Shown in pieces: positions 54,285 through 61,588 of a stretch of 64,000 bases of DNA. Position 1 is the stretch's first letter; every line of letters starts with the position of its first letter. The DNA lies in assembly GCA_032156805.1 (NCBI GenBank), contig JALDXQ010000006.1, forward strand, positions 1 to 64,000. Direction: 5' to 3'. Both the position numbers and the translations under genes were made by a program. This DNA is from Gp6-AA40 sp032156805. GTDB lineage: Bacteria; Acidobacteriota; Vicinamibacteria; Vicinamibacterales; UBA2999. The notes below the pieces were generated by a model that was given only the letters and a program-made list of their open reading frames with translations, was not told where the DNA came from and made no database searches.

Positions 54285-54319
54285 CTTCCCTAAGAAAGGC
54301 ATCAAGACTTCATTAAGAA
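54285..54319. promoter_or_regulatory. Two TTC-N5-GAA boxes in the kdp divergent region
   Basis: On the plus strand CTTCCCTAAGAA (54285-54296) and CTTCATTAAGAA (54308-54319) are near-identical, 23 bp apart start to start, or about two helix turns. Each is also an inverted repeat TTC-N5-GAA. The right box covers the -35 of the split KdpD gene. They are the best candidates for KdpE binding sites in this window. Confidence 0.5.
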
Positions 54320-54341
54320 TTGATAAAGGCGCTGATAGCAT
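54313..54341 (+). promoter_or_regulatory. Promoter of the split KdpD N-terminal gene, leaderless arrangement
   Basis: TTAAGA (54313-54318), a 17-bp spacer and TAGCAT (54336-54341) precede the GTG at 54348 by 6 nt. The predicted first base is the start codon. The -35 lies inside one of the paired TTC-N5-GAA boxes. Confidence 0.5.
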
Positions 54342-54347
54342 GTGGCT

Positions 54348-55493
54348 GTGATGCCGGAAAGGAGTCGGCCGACAGGCGAGCAACTGCTCGCGAAGATTCA
54401 CGCCGAAACCAAGCCGCGCCTCCGCATCTACATCGGGGCGGCTCCCGGCGTGGGCAAGACCTACTCGATGCTTCAGGATGCCCGTGCCTTCAAGCGCGAA
54501 GGCATCGATGTAGTGGTGGGCTTCGTCGAGACCTACAGCCGCCCTGACACCGAAGCGCAGATCGGCGATCTCGAGGTGGTGCCTCGGCACCGGATCGAGT
54601 ACCGCGGGGTGGTGCTCGAGGAAATGGATGTCGAGGCCATCCTGCGCCGCCGCCCCCAGCTCTGCATCGTCGACGAGCTCGCCCACACGAACGTGCCAGG
54701 CAGTCGGTACGAGAAGCGCTACCAGGACGTCCTCGATCTCCTCGACGCCGGCATCAGCATTCTCACAGCCGTCAACATCCAGCACCTCGAGACGCTCAAC
54801 GATGCCGTCGGGCGCGTCACAGGTGTTCGCGTGCGGGAGACAGTTCCGGACACCTTTCTCGATCGCGCCGACGAGGTGGTGAACGTCGACGTCACGGCTC
54901 AGGAACTGCGCAGCCGACTGCGCCAGGGAAAGGTGTACAAGCCCGAAAAGATCGAGCAGGCGCTCAACAACTTCTTCAACGAAACGAACCTCTCGACGCT
55001 GCGTGAACTGGCGCTGCGCGCCGTCGCGGACGAGGTCGGCGACAAGGCCGCTTCATCTCGCCAGCGCGAAGGCTTGGAGCCGGCGCTGATCCCCGAGCGT
55101 GTGATGGTGTGCATGAGCTCGAGCGCAGATGCCACGCGGGTGATTCGCATCGGATCGCGCATTGCCGGCCGGCTGGGAGCGCGATGGTACGCCGTCTACG
55201 TCGAAACCCCTCGCGAGGCGCCGGGCCGGATCACTGCCGCCGATCGCGACGCACTGCAACGGAGCATCTCTCTGGCCGAAACACTCGGAGCCACCGTCGT
55301 TCGCGTGAAAGCCGATCGGGCGGCTGATGGACTGATTGCCTTCGCCAAGCGTGAAGGGATCACGCACGTGGTCTTCGGTCAGACGGCCCGCTCCCGATGG
55401 GAAATTCTCTGGAAGGGTTCGACGCTCAATCGCTTCCTCGAGGAGGTCCGCGATGCAACCGTCCAGGTGGTCCCGCTCGGCGAACCTTCGTGA
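54348..55493 (+). CDS. KdpD N-terminal half as a stand-alone protein
   Basis: This ~381-residue soluble protein holds the first half of KdpD: the KdpD sensor domain (residues 10-225) with Walker A GAAPGVGKT near 31 and Walker B LCIVDELAHTNVPG near 104. A UspA-like domain follows (about 235-380). It ends where KdpD would enter the DUF4118 membrane domain. In the fused protein this half senses K+ and ATP and tunes the kinase. Here it must act in trans on the kinase at 47.2 kb. It is divergent from the kdp operon. Frames can start at GTG 54342, GTG 54348 or ATG 54351. I prefer 54348 because a TAGCAT box lies 6 nt before it. Confidence 0.88.
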   Translation: MMPERSRPTGEQLLAKIHAETKPRLRIYIGAAPGVGKTYSMLQDARAFKREGIDVVVGFVETYSRPDTEAQIGDLEVVPRHRIEYRGVVLEEMDVEAILRRRPQLCIVDELAHTNVPGSRYEKRYQDVLDLLDAGISILTAVNIQHLETLNDAVGRVTGVRVRETVPDTFLDRADEVVNVDVTAQELRSRLRQGKVYKPEKIEQALNNFFNETNLSTLRELALRAVADEVGDKAASSRQREGLEPALIPERVMVCMSSSADATRVIRIGSRIAGRLGARWYAVYVETPREAPGRITAADRDALQRSISLAETLGATVVRVKADRAADGLIAFAKREGITHVVFGQTARSRWEILWKGSTLNRFLEEVRDATVQVVPLGEPS

Positions 55494-55728
55494 GGCTGAG
55501 TTTTATAGGCAGACACCATTGCCGGTGACCGAGAACTATTCACACGGCGATCAACTGAGTCGCCATCGCTTCCTCAGGTAAATCCAGTAGGAGCCCATCG
55601 GTCTAACAGTTGCACTACGGTCCAGCACTCCCTTTCTTTCTTTAGTTGTTTCTTGACTAGCCAGCGGTGTCCTTCGCACGCGCTCCGCCGGAGGTGTGTA
55701 CGGGACACGCTCGGTGGGGGGGACCACG
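55494..55728. other. Gap upstream of the heme peroxidase gene
   Basis: No gene is visible in these 235 bp. Around 55630-55660 the sequence is AT- and pyrimidine-rich (CCCTTTCTTTCTTTAGTTG), a weak place for termination of the KdpD-half gene. A plus-strand TTTCTTGACTAGCC near 55650 offers a TTGACT -35 but no clear -10. Confidence 0.3.
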
Positions 55729-57396
55729 ATGTCCAATCAACAAAGCCACACGCCTTCGAAAGTGACCCGACGCGGATTTATCGGCGGCATCGGTGCAGGC
55801 GCGGCAGGTGCCGCGGGGGCGATGGCCACGCCGGCGAACCTGCTCGCTCAGGCACCGGCCACCACTGCAACGCGCTCCGATCGGTTCAGTAAGCTTTTCC
55901 CCACGTTGCCGTCATTCGCGGAACCCACCGTGCGCGTCCAGGGTGCGCTGCGCGAGATGGGAGCTAAAGGAGGACTGCTCGACGCCAAAGACCCGCTGGA
56001 AGTGGGACCGGTCCGGCTCATCACGGAGCCTACGCTCAGCCCCAACAATCGCGACAACTCGGCGATGACAGCTGGCGTGACCTTCTTCGGCCAATTCCTC
56101 GATCACGACATGACGTTCGACACCACGTCGCGGCTGGGGATTCCGGCACGCCCCGAACGCTCGCCGAATGCGAGGACACCGCATCTCGATCTCGACTCCG
56201 TGTACGGCCGCGGTCCGACCGCCGACACGCAGCTCTACGACCCTGCTGATCGCGTGAAGTTCAAGGTCGAGAGTGGCGGGCAGTTCGAGGATCTGCCTCG
56301 TTCGAGGGACGGAGGGGCCGTCATCCCCGACCCGCGTAACGACGAGCACATCATCATCGCCGGATTGCAGGTCGCGTTCCTGAAGTTCCACAACAACGTG
56401 GTCGACATGCTGCGCGCAGAGGGCACGGTGCCGCGAACCACACTGCAACTCGACGAGGAGGACGCAGGTGAAGAGGATGCCGCGGCCCTGGCCGGGGCCG
56501 ACTCTTTCGCCGACGTCCAGGAGACGACGCAACTGCGCAACGTGTTTGCCGAGGCGCGCCGGCTGGTCACCTGGCATTATCAGTGGATGATCGTCCATGA
56601 ATTTCTGCCGACGATCGTGGGGTCGTCGCTGGTGAACGACATCCTGTCGAGAGGCCGGCGCTTCTACCGGCCACGATCCGGCGAGCAGAGCATTCCCGTC
56701 GAGTTCCAGGGGGCGGCCTATCGATTTGGACACAGCCTCGTGCGTCCCTCGTATCGTGCGAATCTTGCGGGCGACCGCGGACAGCCGTTCTTCGCGTTCA
56801 TCTTCGATCCCGCGGGTCAGGGCCAGGACGACCCGGTCGACCTCCGCGGCGGCGCCCGCGCCGCAAGACGGTTCGTCGGGTGGCAGACCTTCTTCGATTT
56901 CGGCGGCACGCAGACGACCCACGTGCGCCCGAACAAGACCGTCGACACGAAGATCTCGACGCCACTCTTCAACCTGCCACTCGGCGCGATCGCGAGCGGG
57001 GATCCGCCAACGTCACTGGCGCAGCGCAACCTGCTCCGCCAGCTCACGTGGTCGCTGCCTTCCGGTCAGTCGATCGCACGAGCGATGGGGATCAAGCCGC
57101 TCTCGACAGGCGACTTGCGGGAGCTGACGACGTTTGGTGTGGGCTTCGAGCGCAGCACACCGCTCTGGTACTACATCCTGAAGGAGGCCGAACTCGCTGG
57201 CGGTGCGCGCCTCGCCGGCGTCGGAGCACGCATCGTCGCGGAAGTGTTCCTCGGGCTGCTCACCATGGATCGAAACTCGTACCTTGCGCAGAACCCGCGG
57301 TGGCGACCCACGTTGCCAAGCGGCACGCGAGGCACGTTCAGGATCGTTGATTTCCTGAAGTTTGCGGGAGTGGATCCGGCGACTCGAGGCCAGTAG
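55729..57396 (+). CDS. Tat-exported animal-type heme peroxidase
   Basis: This 555-residue protein of the peroxidase-cyclooxygenase superfamily has a twin-arginine signal, TRRGFIGGIGAGAAGAAG. The distal histidine lies in TFFGQFLDHDMTFD near 120, with the neighbouring Asp that bonds heme, and the Ca2+-site-like block LDLDSVYGRGP follows. The proximal histidine lies in AYRFGHSLVRPSY near 333. Length and motifs fit the bacterial peroxicin/peroxinectin branch related to myeloperoxidase. It should use hydrogen peroxide outside the cell, perhaps to oxidise halides or aromatic compounds. The ATG at 55729 follows GGGGGGACCACG; the upstream ATG at 55696 would add 11 residues before the signal. A GC hairpin follows. 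Confidence 0.9.
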   Translation: MSNQQSHTPSKVTRRGFIGGIGAGAAGAAGAMATPANLLAQAPATTATRSDRFSKLFPTLPSFAEPTVRVQGALREMGAKGGLLDAKDPLEVGPVRLITEPTLSPNNRDNSAMTAGVTFFGQFLDHDMTFDTTSRLGIPARPERSPNARTPHLDLDSVYGRGPTADTQLYDPADRVKFKVESGGQFEDLPRSRDGGAVIPDPRNDEHIIIAGLQVAFLKFHNNVVDMLRAEGTVPRTTLQLDEEDAGEEDAAALAGADSFADVQETTQLRNVFAEARRLVTWHYQWMIVHEFLPTIVGSSLVNDILSRGRRFYRPRSGEQSIPVEFQGAAYRFGHSLVRPSYRANLAGDRGQPFFAFIFDPAGQGQDDPVDLRGGARAARRFVGWQTFFDFGGTQTTHVRPNKTVDTKISTPLFNLPLGAIASGDPPTSLAQRNLLRQLTWSLPSGQSIARAMGIKPLSTGDLRELTTFGVGFERSTPLWYYILKEAELAGGARLAGVGARIVAEVFLGLLTMDRNSYLAQNPRWRPTLPSGTRGTFRIVDFLKFAGVDPATRGQ

Positions 57397-57408
57397 AAGT
57401 GAGAGGGC

Positions 57409-57436
57409 GGGCGGGTCTTGTTACCGAGACCCGCCC
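57409..57436. terminator. GC-rich hairpin after the heme peroxidase gene
   Basis: GGGCGGGTCT, an 8-nt loop and AGACCCGCCC form a perfect 10-bp stem 12 bp behind the stop. A C-run, not a T-run, follows. It is nearly the same hairpin as at 11704-11729 and could serve the convergent PQQ dehydrogenase gene as well. Confidence 0.6.
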
Positions 57437-57458
57437 CCCCCAGGTACGTTCGCTACGC

Positions 57459-58625
57459 TCATTCCGTTGAACGCGACACCGGCTCGACGCGAAGAATCGG
57501 CGTCGGCTTGCCGTCGCGATCGTCGGTCACAATGTAGATGTGACCATCTGGTCCCTGACGAATATCACGGACGCGCCCGCGCTGCTGCACGAGCGTCTCT
57601 TCGTTGATCACCCGCTGCCCGTCCAGCGTCAGCCGTGACAGCTGCTGGCCGGCCATACCGCCGATGAAGAGATTGCCACGCCACTGCGGGAACTTATCAC
57701 CCGTGTAGATCATCAGACCCGAGATGCCGATCGACGGCACCCACATGCGGACCGGCTGCTCCATTCCCTCGCGGTGTGTGCCGCTGTGGATGGCGAGGCC
57801 AGTCCGGTAGTTCACGCCGTAGCCGATCACTGGCCAGCCGTAGTTTTTTCCTGGCTGAATGAGATTCAGCTCATCGCCTCCCTGCGGACCGTGCTCGTTG
57901 GCCCACAGGTCGCCGGTTTCCGGGTGAATGGCGAGTCCCTGCACGTTGCGATGACCGTAGCTCCAGATCTCCGGCTTCGCTCCCGCGCGCTTGACGAACG
58001 GATTGTCGGTCGGCACGCGGCCGTCGTCATGCAGACGAACGATCTTCCCGTGGTGGTTGGTGAGGTCCTGCGCCGGATGCGCTTCGAGGTTCCCCTCGGG
58101 TGGAACCTGGCGGTCACCGAGTGACAGGAAGAGATAGCCGTTCTTATCGAACGCGATCTTCCCGCTGTAGTGCCCGCGGCCCTTCGAGACCGCGTCGAAG
58201 ATCTCCTTCACGTCCGTCAGTCGATCGTTCTCAAACCGGGCACGGACAAGCGCCGTCCGCGAGTCCTCCTCCGTGGCACCCGGCTTCGAGTAGCTGATGT
58301 AGAGCAACCGGTTCGAGGCGAAGTTGGGATGCGGCATCACCTCCAGGAGTCCACCCTGGCCGGAGTGAAACACCTTCGGGATGCCCTCGACTGGTTGAGG
58401 CAACAGCTTCCCCTGGCGGAGGATCCGCAGCCGTCCTGGTCGTTCCGTGATCAACGCGTCGCCGCCGGGAAGGAAGGCGATCGCCCAGGGCTGTACGAGT
58501 CCGTCAACCACGGTCACGACGCGATAATCATGGAGGGCAGACCTCGAGCTCGTCTGGCCGGATACCACGACCGACACCAGCGTGGCGATCCCAAGAGCCG
58601 CGATGCTTACGTGCATTCGTCGCAT
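57459..58625 (-). CDS. Exported PQQ-dependent sugar dehydrogenase (GSDH family)
   Basis: This 388-residue protein has a signal peptide (VSIAALGIATLVSVVVSGQ) and a six-bladed propeller of the soluble glucose/sorbosone dehydrogenase family. Family phrases are QPWAIAFLPGGDALITERPG, GKIAFDKNGYLFLSLGDR, GHRNVQGLAIHPETGDLW and NEHGPQGGDELNLIQPGKNY. The loop with GDR and HR holds PQQ and Ca2+ in relatives such as YliI. It oxidises aldose sugars in the periplasm. No electron acceptor gene is next to it. The ATG at 58625 follows GAGGAGAGAGAAAA. The gene lies downstream of and parallel to the PQQ-propeller gene. Confidence 0.88.
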   Translation of the reverse strand: MRRMHVSIAALGIATLVSVVVSGQTSSRSALHDYRVVTVVDGLVQPWAIAFLPGGDALITERPGRLRILRQGKLLPQPVEGIPKVFHSGQGGLLEVMPHPNFASNRLLYISYSKPGATEEDSRTALVRARFENDRLTDVKEIFDAVSKGRGHYSGKIAFDKNGYLFLSLGDRQVPPEGNLEAHPAQDLTNHHGKIVRLHDDGRVPTDNPFVKRAGAKPEIWSYGHRNVQGLAIHPETGDLWANEHGPQGGDELNLIQPGKNYGWPVIGYGVNYRTGLAIHSGTHREGMEQPVRMWVPSIGISGLMIYTGDKFPQWRGNLFIGGMAGQQLSRLTLDGQRVINEETLVQQRGRVRDIRQGPDGHIYIVTDDRDGKPTPILRVEPVSRSTE

Positions 58626-58684
58626 TTTTCTCTCTCCTCAGCAACACATCCTAACATCGGGGGTCCGGCGCTGGAACCGCGATG

Positions 58685-60010
58685 TTACTGTCGCCGCGTC
58701 AATCGATAGAGCTTCGAGGCCGTCCGGACGAACACGCTTCCTCGAGCAATGGCCGGAGTGGCCAGCGTCATCTCGTTCAGCGAATTCTTCCCCACGACCT
58801 TGAATTCGGGACCGGACTGGATGACGTAAGTGTCCCCTTCCTCGCTCATCGCGAAGATCTTGCCATTGTAGGCCCAGGGCGACGAGGTGAAACCACTTGC
58901 CTCGCTCGTGATCCGCTGACGCCCGTAGATTTCCCTCCCCGTGCGGGCGTCGTGGCTCGTGAAGAAGCCGCGGTCGAAGAGCGTGTAGTAGGTCTCGCCG
59001 AAGACGATGGGCGTCGGGTTGTAGGGTGCAGCCGTGGGCGCCGACCAGACGATGTGGGCATTGCTCGTTTCGCCCGGCGCGAGCGAGATGTCGCCGGATG
59101 CACCAGGACGAATCGCATAGGCCGGACGCAGCGGGTCGGCAATGTACCCCGAACTGATATACAGCAACCCGAAACGCTCGAACGGTGTGGGAATGGAGAT
59201 CGTCGACATTCCCGACAGCTCCCAGAGCAGCTTTCCTGAGAGATCGTAAGACCGAACCTTGTCAGAGCCGGACGTCACGATCTCGGTGCGCAGCTCGTTC
59301 TGCCAGACGAACGGCGTGGACCAGTTGGTTCCCTCCTTGCGCTCCACTCGCCAGATCTCCGCGCCGGTCCGCGCATCGTAAGCGGCAAGAAACGACTGCT
59401 CATCGTTGTCGTTCACGACGAACACGCGCCCCTGGTGAAGTGCCGGCGACGAGGCCGAGCCCCAGTTGTTACGCGTCTTGAATGGGCCGATCGGTTTCGA
59501 CCAGAGGGTCTTGCCATTCAGATCGAGCGCGAACAGACCGAGGTTGCTGAAGTACACGTAGACGCGCTCGCCATCGGTCACCGGTGTTTCCGAGGCATAG
59601 CTGTTCTTGAGGTGCTTGGCCTTGGCCGGCGGCGTGCTGCCGACCTCTTGCGACCATCGCACCTTCCCGGTGTTGTAGTCGATGTCGTAGACCATCCATC
59701 GATGCGGCGCCGTCGAAGCCGGCCAGTCGCCGAGATAGAACCCTGGCTTCGGAGCCTCCTGCTGACCGCTGTTGACGACCGTCGTGACCAGCACGTGGTC
59801 GCCCCAGACGACGGGCGAACTCCAGCCGAGGCCCGGGATGTCCGCAACCCACGCCACGTTCTCCGTCGTGCTCCAGGAATCGGGAAGATCGGGATGATCG
59901 ACACCAACACCCGCCATCGTGCCGCGGAACTGCGGCCAGTGCTGCGCGCCCAGCGTCACCGACGCAGCGCTGATGACGAACAAGGTGAACGCGGTGAGGG
60001 TTCGTTTCAT
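58685..60010 (-). CDS. Exported PQQ-like beta-propeller repeat protein
   Basis: This 441-residue protein has a signal peptide (LTAFTLFVISAASVTLGAQ) then HWPQFRGTMAGVG. PQQ-like repeats follow (WSSPVVWGDHVLVTTV, YDIDYNTGKVRWSQEV, FALDLNGKTLWSKP, AAYDARTGAEIWRVE, TSHDARTGREIYGRQ), giving an eight-bladed propeller of the quinoprotein/BamB type. The PQQ ligands of true alcohol dehydrogenases are not recognisable, so it may be a scaffold rather than an enzyme. A TTGGCT-17-TAGAGT promoter lies directly before it, the -10 being 8 nt from the ATG. The sugar dehydrogenase gene follows 59 bp downstream, so both may be expressed together. Confidence 0.83.
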   Translation of the reverse strand: MKRTLTAFTLFVISAASVTLGAQHWPQFRGTMAGVGVDHPDLPDSWSTTENVAWVADIPGLGWSSPVVWGDHVLVTTVVNSGQQEAPKPGFYLGDWPASTAPHRWMVYDIDYNTGKVRWSQEVGSTPPAKAKHLKNSYASETPVTDGERVYVYFSNLGLFALDLNGKTLWSKPIGPFKTRNNWGSASSPALHQGRVFVVNDNDEQSFLAAYDARTGAEIWRVERKEGTNWSTPFVWQNELRTEIVTSGSDKVRSYDLSGKLLWELSGMSTISIPTPFERFGLLYISSGYIADPLRPAYAIRPGASGDISLAPGETSNAHIVWSAPTAAPYNPTPIVFGETYYTLFDRGFFTSHDARTGREIYGRQRITSEASGFTSSPWAYNGKIFAMSEEGDTYVIQSGPEFKVVGKNSLNEMTLATPAIARGSVFVRTASKLYRLTRRQ

Positions 60011-60018
60011 GCCCTAAC

Positions 60019-60047
60019 ACTCTACGAATGCGCGCGGCGAAAGCCAA
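60019..60047 (-). promoter_or_regulatory. Promoter of the PQQ-propeller gene, leaderless arrangement
   Basis: On the minus strand TTGGCT (60047-60042), a 17-bp spacer and TAGAGT (60024-60019) are followed 8 nt later by the ATG at 60010. Confidence 0.5.
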
Positions 60048-60106
60048 GCGTGAAACTGAAGCATGCATTGCCTTGATGAGCGTCCGACCGGCAGCGGCGG
60101 CTGGTA

Positions 60107-60112
60107 TAACAT
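60107..60112 (+). promoter_or_regulatory. Candidate -10 of the ACT-domain gene, leaderless arrangement
   Basis: TAACAT (or the overlapping TATAAC at 60105) lies 6 (or 8) nt before the GTG at 60119, with CTCGCC between and no ribosome site. The -35 is weak. Confidence 0.45.
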
Positions 60113-60118
60113 CTCGCC

Positions 60119-60640
60119 GTGCGCACGTCCCTGGTTCTCACCGTCATCGGCACCGATCGACCGGGAATCGTCGAGCAGATTTCAGATCAGGTACTCGCTG
60201 CGGGCGCCAACTGGGAAGAGAGCCGCATGGCGCGGCTGGCGGGGAAGTTTACCGGTCTCCTGCGCGTCAGCGTTGACACGGCACGGGCCGAACACCTCGC
60301 TGATCTCCTGCGCACGCTCGGGGACCTCACGGTGGTCGTCGAGCGCAGCCCCGAAGTCGACGTCAGCCGTCTCCGCTCGCTCAGCCTCGAGCTCGTTGGC
60401 AACGATCGCCCGGGTATCGTGCGCGACATCTCACACGTGCTCGCGCGTCACGGCGCGAACATCGAGGAACTGGAGACCGAGGTCACCGGCGCGGCCATGT
60501 CGGGCGAACCGGTGTTCCGCGCGCGCGCACGAGTGCGATTGCCGGCGTCGGCCGATATCAATGCCATTCGCGACACGCTGGAAGCGATGGCCGATCACCT
60601 GATGGTCGATCTCGAGTTTGGCGAGGGCGAGGCACTCTGA
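60119..60640 (+). CDS. GcvR-like double ACT-domain protein
   Basis: This 173-residue protein is made of two ACT domains. The first (2-80) begins LVLTVIGTDRPGIVEQIS and the second (85-165) SLELVGNDRPGIVRDIS. The DRPGIV motif is the amino acid-binding turn. The layout matches GcvR, which blocks the glycine-cleavage activator GcvA in enterobacteria, and related glycine-binding regulators. No gcv gene is in the window, so its target is unknown. The GTG start is set by the first ACT strand, which begins within four residues, and by the TAACAT box 6 nt upstream. Confidence 0.82.
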   Translation: MRTSLVLTVIGTDRPGIVEQISDQVLAAGANWEESRMARLAGKFTGLLRVSVDTARAEHLADLLRTLGDLTVVVERSPEVDVSRLRSLSLELVGNDRPGIVRDISHVLARHGANIEELETEVTGAAMSGEPVFRARARVRLPASADINAIRDTLEAMADHLMVDLEFGEGEAL

Positions 60641-60780
60641 CTGTACGTAGTGTCCAACTTTAGCCGGACGCGACCACCTACCGCCTCGTGTGTTCCAACA
60701 TCTTTCGGAGCGCGTTATATCAAGTGCAGAGGGCCACTCGACGCACCGTCGGGTGGCTGGGATATTCGCGCTTGAGCTGA
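60641..60780. other. Gap behind the ACT gene with a degenerate repeat piece
   Basis: The words GTAGTGTCC and TTAGCCGGAC near 60646-60670 resemble arms of the palindrome at 2136-2191 but do not form the full hairpin. Nothing else is recognisable. Confidence 0.3.
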
Positions 60781-61002
60781 CACGGGCGCGCCCGACCGCC
60801 CCTCAGTCGATTCCTTCGGCGTGCGCGCGACAAGAAGACTGAAACCAAACCCGGGAGCGTATTCGGCGGCCTGAGCGAACAGTGGCAGCGATGGACCGGG
60901 ACCGATCAGGACAAGGCGCTGTACCTCTTCGCCGGGCCGACCAAAGTCAGCCTGAGCGAGATCGACGAGATCCTGCTGCGAGGCACAGGCGCCGCCGTCT
61001 GA
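60781..61002 (+). other. Open frame without a start codon, possible gene remnant
   Basis: From the stop at 60778-60780 to the stop at 61000-61002 this frame is open for 73 codons. The last 50 read like ordinary protein (SVFGGLSEQWQRWTG, KALYLFAGPTKVSLSEIDE). No ATG, GTG or TTG occurs in frame. It may be the 3' remnant of a gene whose front is lost or frameshifted. I do not recognise the family. Confidence 0.25.
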
Positions 61003-61048
61003 AGGGAGTTGGCTCGCGTGGGCGCCGCGTGAGAGGATTTCCGTCACG

Positions 61049-61588
61049 ATGCCTCAAGGCGATGCCGTCCGGCCACGGCGGGGTCGTGTTCGTCGTCTGC
61101 CCGGGTCCGTCCGCTTCTACCTCGCCTTCGCGACGATCGTCATCGTGCTGGTGGCGTTCGAGGGCTTCCTGACGTCGCTGCCATTCGCCGATGCCATCCC
61201 GGACTTTGCCGATGACCTGCGGCAGCGTCAGCTCGATTCCTATTTCCAGATGATCGAGCTGCTGATCACCCTCACCACGCTGGCAATAGGTGGCATCACC
61301 GGCTACGTGATCAACCGCGACAACACCATGGGGCTCTCGCCTCTTCTCCTCCGTCGTGTTGTCGCGAGCTGGGCACTCTGCGCCGCGTCGCTGTATTTCG
61401 GCTACCTGGCGTACCAGCAGGCGGTGTGGATGTTGAACAATGGCTTCTTCAATCCAGCGAACCCGCGCATCTGGATTCCAACGCGGGCGCAGTTCTGGAG
61501 CTTCCTCGCCTCCGTCGTGGTGTTTGCCGACTTCGTCTACGCGAGTCTGCAGGTAACAGACGCACGTGCCGCAAGGAGGTCATCATGA
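61049..61588 (+). CDS. Membrane protein of unknown function
   Basis: This 179-residue protein has an Arg-rich start and about four hydrophobic helices: VRFYLAFATIVIVLVAFEGF, MIELLITLTTLAIGGITGYV, VVASWALCAASLYFGYLAY and FWSFLASVVVFADFVYASLQ. I do not recognise the family. The ATG at 61049 follows GAGAGGATTTCC. Its stop overlaps the start of the next gene as ATGA, so the two are coupled and probably work together, this one in the membrane and the next one exported. Confidence 0.65.
   Translation: MPQGDAVRPRRGRVRRLPGSVRFYLAFATIVIVLVAFEGFLTSLPFADAIPDFADDLRQRQLDSYFQMIELLITLTTLAIGGITGYVINRDNTMGLSPLLLRRVVASWALCAASLYFGYLAYQQAVWMLNNGFFNPANPRIWIPTRAQFWSFLASVVVFADFVYASLQVTDARAARRSS

Noticed and set aside
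60715..61047. Minus-strand open frame of 110 codons
   Set aside because: Its composition is Pro/Ser/Gly-rich without family motifs, and it lies opposite a plus-strand frame of more ordinary protein-like composition. It has no ribosome site.
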